From positions 1 through 37,972 of the forward strand of contig JWZX01002966.1 of the NCBI GenBank assembly GCA_001275005.1: a stretch of 37,972 nt of DNA, given 5' to 3'. Numbering within the stretch: position 1 is the stretch's first letter; the number at the start of each line of letters is the position of its first letter. This stretch comes from Chrysochromulina tobinii (lineage: Eukaryota; Haptophyta; Prymnesiales; Chrysochromulinaceae). Below are positions 24,117-31,409 of the stretch, piece by piece. The notes under the pieces were generated by a model. The model searched no databases and was not told the DNA's origin. It was given only the letters and a program-made list of their open reading frames with translations. A program made the translations under genes and the position numbers.

Positions 24117-25586
24117 TCATCGGGCGACGATGGTGACAGGCGCGCGAGCGTGCCCCTTGGCCTTCGGCTTAGTCAAGCGGTCTCCTGGTCTTGGCGCGAG
24201 CGGCCTCGCCACGAAACGGCCATAGCCTGGGTGCTCCTCATTGGGCGCGAAGCGTGCATTGAAGCTGATGCGCAGCATCTCACGCGGGTCGTACTTGCCA
24301 GGGCCGGGCGTGTCGCGGTTCGCGACGTCCTCCCAGGGCGGCCGATGCCAAGGAGCCGATCGAGACAGCGACCGTGCCTTGGTCGGCAGGGATGCGCTGC
24401 CGCCAGCGCCCGCGGATGCGGCGGCCACTGGTGTCGGGCCGCGTGCGCACAGGTCGCGGACTGCCGGCTGCGTCATCTGGGGCCACGGCTGGTGCGGCCA
24501 CGGCTGGTGCGGCCACGGCTGGTGCGGCCACGGCTGGTGCGGCCATTGCTGATGAGGCCACGGCTGGTGCGGCCACAACGGCCAGATTTGCTGCGACAGT
24601 GGCCAGCCCTGCATCGTCGTCGGAGGCCAGCTCTGGTGGAGCAGACCAGGGGCGGGTTGGTACAGCGCCGGTTGGTAAGCCGCCGCGGGAGGCATCTGCG
24701 ACATGCCATACGCGCCCGCTGGCATCTCGCCCGGCACTTGTGCTTGCGGCTGCTGCTGCTGTTGCTCGAGGAAAGCTTGGAATACCGCTGGTAGGGCCGC
24801 CGCCGCAGTTGCGGGCGTCGTCATGGCCTCGCCGACCGGCTCATCGGCAGGGGCGGGGGGAGGTACCAGTACAGCAGGAACGGGCGGCGGCTGTGGCGGC
24901 GGCGCGGGCGGCGCGGGGGGCGGCGGCACCGCATCGATGAGTGCCTCCACTCCAGCCATCACATCGGCTATCAGCACGGAGACCTTGCCCTCGAGCTGGT
25001 CGAGGCGCGCCTCGAGGTGTGCGCGCAGCGGGGGGCCACCGGACGTGGCCGCCTTGAGATGTGCATACGGTGACTTCTCGTGCGAGTCACGCAGCTCTTG
25101 ATAGCCAACGCCGGCCGGCCGCCACGGCTCATCCTCGTTGAGCGGTACCTTGCCACGTGATGAAGCGCGGCTTGCAACCGTTGGGCGAAGGTAAACTTGA
25201 TGTTTGGTCGCTTCACTGGCGCGTCCTTCACTGGCGCGTCCTCGTGCCGAAGACGGCTGAGGCGCTAGCACGGCGGCAGGCGGCCAGCGTGGACGTGCAG
25301 GAGGCGATCGTGGGCTCCCAACAGGAAACAAACTCGTCGCCATGGGAGGACGTGATTGCTGTGGCATCTCAACGGCCTTAGAGCTCACGTCGAGAGCGGT
25401 TTCGGATTGGTCGGCAGGTACTACAGAAAGGTCGGTTGGTGTCTTCGGTTTGTACGGAGTGGCGGGAAGGCTTTCGTCCGACTCGCTGGCCGTCAGCGCG
25501 CAGGCCGTGCTGCCCCTGGCCCAAGAAGGGACAGCGACGGACGTGGAGGAGCACCGCTGTCGGGCGGCGAGCTCGCCGGTCGCCAT
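24117..25586 (-). CDS. Sperm-tail PG-rich repeat (STPGR/SHIPPO-type) protein
   Basis: A 489-aa protein from ATG 25586; the frame is open further upstream without an ATG. The C-terminal part has DTPGPGKYDP at 425-434 followed by SFNARF, a typical STPGR unit as found in flagellar microtubule-associated proteins. A second, weaker unit may lie at HPGYGRF. Before it come a helix (LEARLDQLEGKVSVLIADV), a long Pro-rich stretch, a Gln run, and a run of about seven WPHQP pentapeptides. The N-terminal half is Ser/Pro/Arg-rich and unrecognised. An axonemal or cortical microtubule role is inferred from the motif. The 5' end shares a divergent promoter of about 165 bp with the DOT1-like gene. Confidence 0.65.
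   Translation of the reverse strand: MATGELAARQRCSSTSVAVPSWARGSTACALTASESDESLPATPYKPKTPTDLSVVPADQSETALDVSSKAVEMPQQSRPPMATSLFPVGSPRSPPARPRWPPAAVLAPQPSSARGRASEGRASEATKHQVYLRPTVASRASSRGKVPLNEDEPWRPAGVGYQELRDSHEKSPYAHLKAATSGGPPLRAHLEARLDQLEGKVSVLIADVMAGVEALIDAVPPPPAPPAPPPQPPPVPAVLVPPPAPADEPVGEAMTTPATAAAALPAVFQAFLEQQQQQPQAQVPGEMPAGAYGMSQMPPAAAYQPALYQPAPGLLHQSWPPTTMQGWPLSQQIWPLWPHQPWPHQQWPHQPWPHQPWPHQPWPHQPWPQMTQPAVRDLCARGPTPVAAASAGAGGSASLPTKARSLSRSAPWHRPPWEDVANRDTPGPGKYDPREMLRISFNARFAPNEEHPGYGRFVARPLAPRPGDRLTKPKAKGHARAPVTIVAR
24481..24570 (-). repeat. 15-bp tandem repeat encoding WPHQP units
   Basis: Six 15-bp units based on GGCCACGGCTGGTGC (plus strand); the fifth (24541-24555) has diverged. It is in frame within the STPGR gene and encodes His/Trp/Pro/Gln pentapeptides. 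Repeat number could vary between strains. Confidence 0.95.
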
Positions 25587-25750
25587 AAGCCGGTAGAACG
25601 CACCAACGCTCTCTCTTTGGCTCGCCGCAAAATAGACTCCGGCGCCACCGGGACACAGGTTCAACCGCAAGTCACGTCACGTCACGTCAAGACACGTCAA
25701 GTCTTTGACCATCATAGGCTATCTGTCCTGAATTCCTGGTTGATCTCTTC
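25587..25750. promoter_or_regulatory. Compact divergent promoter with TGACGTGA array
   Basis: 164 bp separate the STPGR ATG and the DOT1-like ATG. Within it, 25671-25703 is a short array of TCACG/ACGTC words that reads TGACGTGACGTGACTT on the minus strand. TGACGT is the core of bZIP/CRE-type sites. Confidence 0.5.
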
Positions 25751-26707
25751 ATGCTCCTCATCACATGGCCTCTGTTCGTGGCGATGGCCTTCGAGACGCG
25801 TTTCGCGACGCGCCTCGCGGCGTTCGAGAGGCTCTTTCCATCCGAGGAGCTCTCCTTGCGGAATGCGGCGTCACGCACCGACGGTTACTGGCCCTTTGTC
25901 GCGCGCAAGGAGGAGCCACCAATGGCCTTCACGTATGGCGAGTTTCCACTGAGTTTCTTCTCGGTGGTTCTCGATCGAGCGTGCGCGGCTGCAGGTCGAG
26001 ACCGCACCGCTCGGTCGGAGCTTAGCTTTCTTGACATAGGCTCCGGCACTGGGCGGCTCGTCCTGTGGGCGGCCGTCACACACAAGTGGAAGGCAGCGCG
26101 TGGCATCGAGGTGCTCCCAGGCTTGCACCGAGCCGCATGCAAAAAGCTCGAGGCGGCGCTCGATATGCGGCACGAACTCGAGCTGCGCACGATCCCGGAA
26201 TTCCTTGAGGGGTCGTGGGACGATGCGTCGATACTGCCGTGGGCAGAAGTGGATGTGTCCTTTGCGTACACCACCGCCTTTCCTCACGGCGAAGACGCCG
26301 TGCTCCACGACCTGACCAGCGCATTAGCCGCGCGCCTTCGCCGAGGTTGCATCGTGTGCACCACCGACTATCGGCTCGGTACCGGCTTCGAGCTCGTCGA
26401 TTCGCTCGAGGGCGACAATGAGGGCGTGGGTGGACGCTCCGTCGCGTATGTGTACCGCAAGACATGCGAAGGCGCGACCGCGGCCGAGGTGCTCGCCGAG
26501 CAGCTGGCAGCGTCGAAGCAGCAGGTCGACCTCCTTACCCTACGGGTAGCGGCGCTCGAGGCCGAGCTGCAGCAGAGTGCGGCGGAGGTGGCGGAGCTGC
26601 GAGCAGAGCGTGATGAGCTCAGGACGACTCTCGAGCTCGACGAGGCATCGGACGCCAGCGACTTGAGGGCGCTCAAGGAATGGGCGAGCGAGAGCGGATA
26701 CTTGTAG
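25751..26707 (+). CDS. DOT1-like class I SAM-dependent methyltransferase
   Basis: The product is 318 aa from ATG 25751 (alternative ATG at 25784). It has TYGEF near 61, like the YGE of DOT1-type enzymes. SAM motif I is LSFLDIGSGTGRLVLWAA, with the glycine loop at 95-101; then ARGIEVLPGLH supplies the acidic residue Glu120. The motif II strand VDVSFAYTTAFP at about 167-177 corresponds to the NNFAF region of DOT1 but differs from it. The last 85 residues form a coiled coil (AALEAELQQSAAEVAELRAE). DOT1 methylates histone H3 Lys79. Because the NNFAF-like motif is altered, the substrate is uncertain and a non-histone target is possible. Confidence 0.7.
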   Translation: MLLITWPLFVAMAFETRFATRLAAFERLFPSEELSLRNAASRTDGYWPFVARKEEPPMAFTYGEFPLSFFSVVLDRACAAAGRDRTARSELSFLDIGSGTGRLVLWAAVTHKWKAARGIEVLPGLHRAACKKLEAALDMRHELELRTIPEFLEGSWDDASILPWAEVDVSFAYTTAFPHGEDAVLHDLTSALAARLRRGCIVCTTDYRLGTGFELVDSLEGDNEGVGGRSVAYVYRKTCEGATAAEVLAEQLAASKQQVDLLTLRVAALEAELQQSAAEVAELRAERDELRTTLELDEASDASDLRALKEWASESGYL

Positions 26708-26905
26708 TAGACGAAAGCGCCGTATCGGGCGTTTCCTCCAGGTTTCCAAACTTATTTTTGGGGCCTTGAAAAGTTTGTCTTTTCGGGATCGCGCGTGTGC
26801 GCTGTGACGCGGAGTGCTGAAGAAAGAGGCAGCTTCGACTCTCCCAAGTCGAGGTCGAGGGGCAGCCGACGTGCTAAAACCGCACCAATCGTGGGAAATT
26901 CGTAA

Positions 26906-28120
26906 ATGCCGTCGAGCTTGTCGGGCAAGCAGCCCCAGAATCGGTATAAAGCCGCAGCACAGACGACACTGCCAAAGAATGATGCATTGGAGGCTGTCAC
27001 CGACGATGATGATGATTGGGCCGATGAGAATGTGGATTTCTATGAGACGGAAATGGTTGAAACAGCCGCAGGTCCAACTGAAGAGGCAGCCGAATCTATC
27101 GTGACGGCAGAAGAGGCGGCGGCATCCGAGATGGCCGCGGCCGAGTTGGCAGAGTTGGCAGCGGCCGCGGCGGTCGCGGCAGCCGCGGCGGCCGCGGCGG
27201 CTGCGGCCGAGGTGGCAGCGGCCGAGGCGACCAAGGCTGAGGCGGCGAGGGCGGAAGCCGAGGAGGCGGAGCGGCTCTGGGAGGAGGAGAGGCAGGCAGA
27301 GGAGAAGCGCAAAGCGGTCTTGAGAGCCAAGGCGATGCTCTCGGATCGGCAAGCGGTGCATGACGCGAAGATACGGCTGCGCATGTACAAAGAGGCGCAG
27401 GAGAAGCGGCTCTTGGACGAGCTCTCATTTCTCGAGTCGCGTTCCGACCTGCCGCAGCACTGCGCGATCAAAGCGCCCTGCCCGTCACGGCGCGAGCTGC
27501 GCGACGCGATGCTGAAGCAGAGGATGCAGCAAGAGGAGACACGCCCGACGGAGCAGCTGCGCTCTGATGGCCGGCCCTCGTGGCAGCAGTCGGGACGGTT
27601 GCGCTCGGGTCGGAAGCGGGACGGAGTCTACCGTAGCGGGTCTGCATACGCCGCCACTGCGAGATCGAGCCGCTCCTCTGCGGGCAAGTTTAAGATCTCG
27701 CAGAAGCAGCGCTCACAGACGGCGCGTGGAACGGCCTCACGCGGCACGCCCGGCACTGCCCGAAAGCTTCAGCGTCCGGCAAAGCCCACGCTGCCGGCGT
27801 CCTTGGACAGACCGACTGGAGGGTCGCCCGAGATAGCGCCGCCGGAGTTAGCGCCCTCTTCCAGCTCAAGGAGGCGTTCACGCATGGAAATGAAGAAGGC
27901 CATCGAGGAGAAGGCCAAGGCTCTGCTCGAGGGGCCCGAGGACAAAGCTCCTCCCGCCGTTCGGCCCGATCTCGCCATCAAGCGCAACGAGACCAAGCTC
28001 ATCTTGGAGAAGGAGGTGAAGCTTACGCTGTGGATGGAGGAGCTGGAGCTCAATGCCAGTCTTCAAGCCCTTCCAGGCGAAGCTGAGGCCCAGGAATGGA
28101 GCAGGCGTGAGTTGTGGTGA
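26906..28120 (+). CDS. Ala/Glu-rich coiled-coil protein, function unknown
   Basis: A 404-aa protein from ATG 26906. An acidic N-terminus (DDDDDWADENVDFYETE) leads into a long Ala/Glu helix at about 70-150, with a run of 11 Ala, then a charged coiled coil (AERLWEEERQAEEKRKAVLR). The middle is basic and Ser/Arg-rich. Another helix (KKAIEEKAKALLEGPE, then ETKLILEKEVKLTLWMEELE) closes the protein. No domain is recognised. The composition suggests a cytoskeletal or scaffold protein; this is inference. It follows the DOT1-like gene in the same direction after about 200 bp. Confidence 0.6.
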   Translation: MPSSLSGKQPQNRYKAAAQTTLPKNDALEAVTDDDDDWADENVDFYETEMVETAAGPTEEAAESIVTAEEAAASEMAAAELAELAAAAAVAAAAAAAAAAAEVAAAEATKAEAARAEAEEAERLWEEERQAEEKRKAVLRAKAMLSDRQAVHDAKIRLRMYKEAQEKRLLDELSFLESRSDLPQHCAIKAPCPSRRELRDAMLKQRMQQEETRPTEQLRSDGRPSWQQSGRLRSGRKRDGVYRSGSAYAATARSSRSSAGKFKISQKQRSQTARGTASRGTPGTARKLQRPAKPTLPASLDRPTGGSPEIAPPELAPSSSSRRRSRMEMKKAIEEKAKALLEGPEDKAPPAVRPDLAIKRNETKLILEKEVKLTLWMEELELNASLQALPGEAEAQEWSRRELW

Positions 28121-28488
28121 GGGCCTCGAGTGATTTGCATCTTGGGACTTGCAAGCAGGTGTGTACCTTTTGGCCTCCACAGAGTCCAGGTGGCTTCTTC
28201 TTTTATGGAGGGCTTGACACTGCCTTTTACAACCGTATTCGAGCGTGTGTGATAGGTGTGGGGTATAGAGAACCACACCCCAAGTTGAGTTTTTGTTTCT
28301 AAACTTGGATTCTCGTCAAAGTTTCGTCACTAGAGCGACTTTTGGGGGCAACTTTTGGGCCACACACACCCTCGCGAGCGCGAGAGCGGCTCGAGGGGGC
28401 GCGACTGTCAGGAGGAAACACGCTAGCTTTCATCCGTGGACGCTCGCCGTCGCTGTCGCCGCCACAGCCGCACACCGACCGTCGACAG

Positions 28489-29784
28489 ATGGAGCAGATC
28501 CATCCGAATCGGTATGGCTTCACTGAACTCACTGAAGAAGGCAAAGAGATCGGTGAGGCGGCAGGGGAGGCCATACCCATAGTCTCGCCGACGCCGTCGC
28601 CCCCACAGCCATCCGAGTTCTCAGAGGAGCCGATCCGTCCGAAGAGGATGATTTCTCATCTGAGGGATGGCTTCACTGAGCTCATTGAAGACGGCATGGA
28701 GACCGGTGAGGCGGCAGGGCAGGCCGTGGCTGTCTTCCAGAACAAGCATGCCACTGTCAATGAGCGCCTGAAGAGCGCTCTGAAATTGCTCGCGAGGTTG
28801 TTCTCATGCCTCGTCGGCTTCTACGCATGCCTCTTTGGGCTGTGCAAAGCAGTCTATCTGCGGATGCGCAAGTATGAGTGGGCCGAGCAGCTCATCATCA
28901 TGCTCTGTGGCCTCGTGCTTTGCTTCTTTGGTGGCGTGTACATCGTCTCTCTTGCAGCGCTCGAAGCTGCCTACCGCATGGGCGGCACTGCCCTCCTGGA
29001 CGATTTGTACTACGTGTACAAAACAGTCCAAAAGGTGAGCAAAGAGGTGCTCTCCGATCCCCAGAACGAACAGCTCGATCAGCAGGACCTGTACGACGCG
29101 ATGGTCAAGATTGAGCAGCCGATGAAGCTCCAGTCCGCCATGAGCAACCTGTGGTCAGTCTATGTGGCGGTGCTCGCCACGCTGTCGATGCAGTTCGCAC
29201 AAGTGGTCACGATCGCGCTTGGAATGGCCTCGTGCATCCGGCCCACCATGCTCAAGATCTTGCGCCCGCCGATCGCCATGATCCTGACCACATCGAACTG
29301 GAAGCTTCATCACTGGCTGGACCATCACCGGAGCCCAGATGGTAATTGGCTTGCGGAGCACGCGGAGAGCAAGGAGGAGGGTGAGAGCGTACTCATCTCG
29401 ACGGTGGTCAACGTGCTCGTCATGTGGTTTGCGTGGACCTTGTACGCCTTCGTGGCCGCTTACTACGCTGGCCTGCGCGGTGGGCGCATGTTCGCCGACG
29501 CCCTCCTAGGCAAGGAAGGGTTCCTCTCAAAGTTCTGCAAGGGTCATTGCTGCGGCTGCTTTGAGGAGGGCTCATGCCTCGCCAACTTGCTCGATTCGGA
29601 TGGGTACGCCGACGAGGTCGTGATGTACGTGCTCGCTGTTATGGGTATCTGGGCACAGGTCGAGTCCGGCTTCAAACTCTTCTTCCCGCTCAACATCGTG
29701 CTGATGCCGCTGACCTTGATCGAGTGGTTCCTCCGCTACCAAGTCACGTTTGGCGGAATAGCTGCGGCTGGTGCTGCTGGCTGA
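28489..29784 (+). CDS. Multipass membrane protein, function unknown
   Basis: The product is 431 aa from ATG 28489, the first ATG, though the open frame begins at 28342. About six hydrophobic segments lie at 100-123, 133-157, 222-249, 300-327, 376-392 and 397-419. Between segments 4 and 5 is a Cys cluster (KFCKGHCCGCFEEGSC). The N-terminal cytosolic part contains a duplicated unit: GFTELTEEGKEIGEAAGEA at about 10 and GFTELIEDGMETGEAAGQA at about 61. The duplicated similarity reaches upstream of the chosen ATG (SPSLSPPQP versus TPSPPQP), so the true start is probably in an upstream exon. AG acceptors at about 28411 and 28426 are candidates. No transporter family is recognised. Confidence 0.65.
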   Translation: MEQIHPNRYGFTELTEEGKEIGEAAGEAIPIVSPTPSPPQPSEFSEEPIRPKRMISHLRDGFTELIEDGMETGEAAGQAVAVFQNKHATVNERLKSALKLLARLFSCLVGFYACLFGLCKAVYLRMRKYEWAEQLIIMLCGLVLCFFGGVYIVSLAALEAAYRMGGTALLDDLYYVYKTVQKVSKEVLSDPQNEQLDQQDLYDAMVKIEQPMKLQSAMSNLWSVYVAVLATLSMQFAQVVTIALGMASCIRPTMLKILRPPIAMILTTSNWKLHHWLDHHRSPDGNWLAEHAESKEEGESVLISTVVNVLVMWFAWTLYAFVAAYYAGLRGGRMFADALLGKEGFLSKFCKGHCCGCFEEGSCLANLLDSDGYADEVVMYVLAVMGIWAQVESGFKLFFPLNIVLMPLTLIEWFLRYQVTFGGIAAAGAAG

Positions 29785-30198
29785 TGAGGCACAACCCAAG
29801 AGGGCCTGGGCTGCGAGCCTGTCCATGTGTGCACGATCGTTCTGCGATCTTGGTGTGGTGCGGTGTGGTGCCGTGGTACCGCAGTACCGCACGGTGGTGC
29901 ACGGACTGGTTGGTTGCAGTGGTGTGCTGGTCGCCAGCTTCTTCTGAGGTCGGAGGCGTGAGTGTGCCATCCGGATGTGTCAGACACGTAACAAAGCGAA
30001 AGGGGTGGCCGTACGGGACGCAGTAAACAAATATTCGATGGACATTTTTTGCATGCATGGCTTTCTAAAAGCAACGCGCAGGTGTTGCTAAAAAGTTGAC
30101 TAAACCCTTTAAACGGATCATCACTTTCTCCTGGGCAACTGGGTGTCCCTGGTTTTGCGGTGGAACGCGGCCGCAAGTAAGCGACGACCGACGTCGCG
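29785..30198. other. Intergenic, promoter side of the secreted Cys/Pro-rich gene
   Basis: No gene is seen. A G/T-rich stretch at 29850-29900 holds an imperfect hairpin (GTGCGGT at 29858-29864, ACCGCAC at 29886-29892). The A/T-richer stretch at 30025-30120 is the likely promoter of the next gene. Confidence 0.4.
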
Positions 30199-31125
30199 AT
30201 GGTGACGCCAATGAGGATGATCGCGTTCGCCATCTGTGTGCTACAAGCGGCGGCGAGGACCTGGGCCCCGGCAGGAGGCTTCGAAAACAGCACGGGCGCT
30301 TCAGGCTGTGTCGTGAAGCTCATCAGGCAAAGTTTGCCAAACGTTTGCTTCGGCGCCTCGCCATGCGAAATGGTGTGCCCCAAGGGGCGCGGCGGTAAAT
30401 TTGACTGCGAGGATCATCGCTCGGTCACCGTCACTGCCGGGTGCCAGGGCCTCTTCCAATGCAGTAACGGTGCAACTACTATGTGCCATAGCAACGGTTC
30501 GAGTGCTCAACGATGCGAGTGCACAGGTCGTCTCGAGGGCCAATCGTCAAAGGGCTTCGCCCTGCCTTCGCCTTGCCATCTGAATCCCTACACCAAGGCC
30601 ATGGGTATCTGCCCGCCCGCGATTCCCTTCCCACCAATGCCGCCGCCGTCGCCTTCGGAACCTGCCCCGTTGCCATCGTTGCCATCGTTGCCATCGACTC
30701 ATGTTCCCCCCGTTTTCGACACGAAAGGCGTGCTCCTCATTCGGACGCCGCCACCGCCAATGCCACCGCCGTCGCCCCCATCGCTGCCGCACAGACCTTC
30801 ACGTCTGAGGCCCTCTCCGCGTTCTCCAAGCCAACCCCCATCACCTCCATGTTCTGGATTGCCTCCCAGTCCCTCGCCGCCAGCATCATCTCAAAAAGTT
30901 GAGCGTGGCGGCAGCTCGTTGCACAGCGTGTGCTCTCCAGCATGTGCCAGGGCGTTCCATGCTTGTGTCAAGGCAAATGGTGCAGCTGGATGGGTGCAGT
31001 GTGTGAATGAGTTTGCGCATGTTGTGGGGGCTCTGCGCGCTGCTGGTTGCGTTGCTGGCTGCGAGATGCCGAATGCGCACGGGTCAGGCTCTGCGTCGAA
31101 CACATCAGCGCGAGTCGAGGGATGA
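30199..31125 (+). CDS. Secreted protein with two Cys-rich domains joined by a Ser/Pro-rich linker
   Basis: A 308-aa protein from ATG 30199. The N-terminus (MRMIAFAICVLQAAARTWA) is a probable signal peptide. A Cys-rich domain with about ten Cys follows (SGCVVKL, NVCFGASPCEMVCPKG, QCSNGATTMCHSNG, RCECTG). The middle, about 140-235, is a Pro/Ser linker of PPPSP-type words like those of algal extracellular hydroxyproline-rich glycoproteins (pherophorin-like). A second small Cys domain at about 240-290 has paired spacing (CSPACARAFHAC, then CVAGCEM). No specific family is recognised. A cell-wall or extracellular-matrix role is inferred from the architecture. Confidence 0.65.
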   Translation: MVTPMRMIAFAICVLQAAARTWAPAGGFENSTGASGCVVKLIRQSLPNVCFGASPCEMVCPKGRGGKFDCEDHRSVTVTAGCQGLFQCSNGATTMCHSNGSSAQRCECTGRLEGQSSKGFALPSPCHLNPYTKAMGICPPAIPFPPMPPPSPSEPAPLPSLPSLPSTHVPPVFDTKGVLLIRTPPPPMPPPSPPSLPHRPSRLRPSPRSPSQPPSPPCSGLPPSPSPPASSQKVERGGSSLHSVCSPACARAFHACVKANGAAGWVQCVNEFAHVVGALRAAGCVAGCEMPNAHGSGSASNTSARVEG

Positions 31126-31409
31126 GCGTCGCAGACTGAGCCAGATAGGCACAACGAGGGTATAGTGGCGCGTCGCGCGATTTGTAAGGGCGCTCGGATA
31201 GCAAGAAGACCCCGGCGCCCGTGCACCACACATCACCTCACCGGGATCGCAACGATTTCGTCAGTTTTCACCCACACACACGCCATCACTCAGAGCACAC
31301 GGTCAAGTGATCGCTCTTCGGTGCCCGCGGAGGCGTTGATAGCCCCTCTGCGATATGGGGCCACCAATGAAGGCAATCAACTCTTCCAGTCACCTCCGGC
31401 TCCAACTCC
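31126..31409. other. Intergenic between converging genes
   Basis: About 280 bp of shared 3' flank; no gene or clear signal is seen. Confidence 0.4.

Noticed and set aside
24481-24570. 15-bp repeats as a CRISPR-like array
   Set aside because: The units are contiguous with no spacers, in frame, and encode a pentapeptide repeat.
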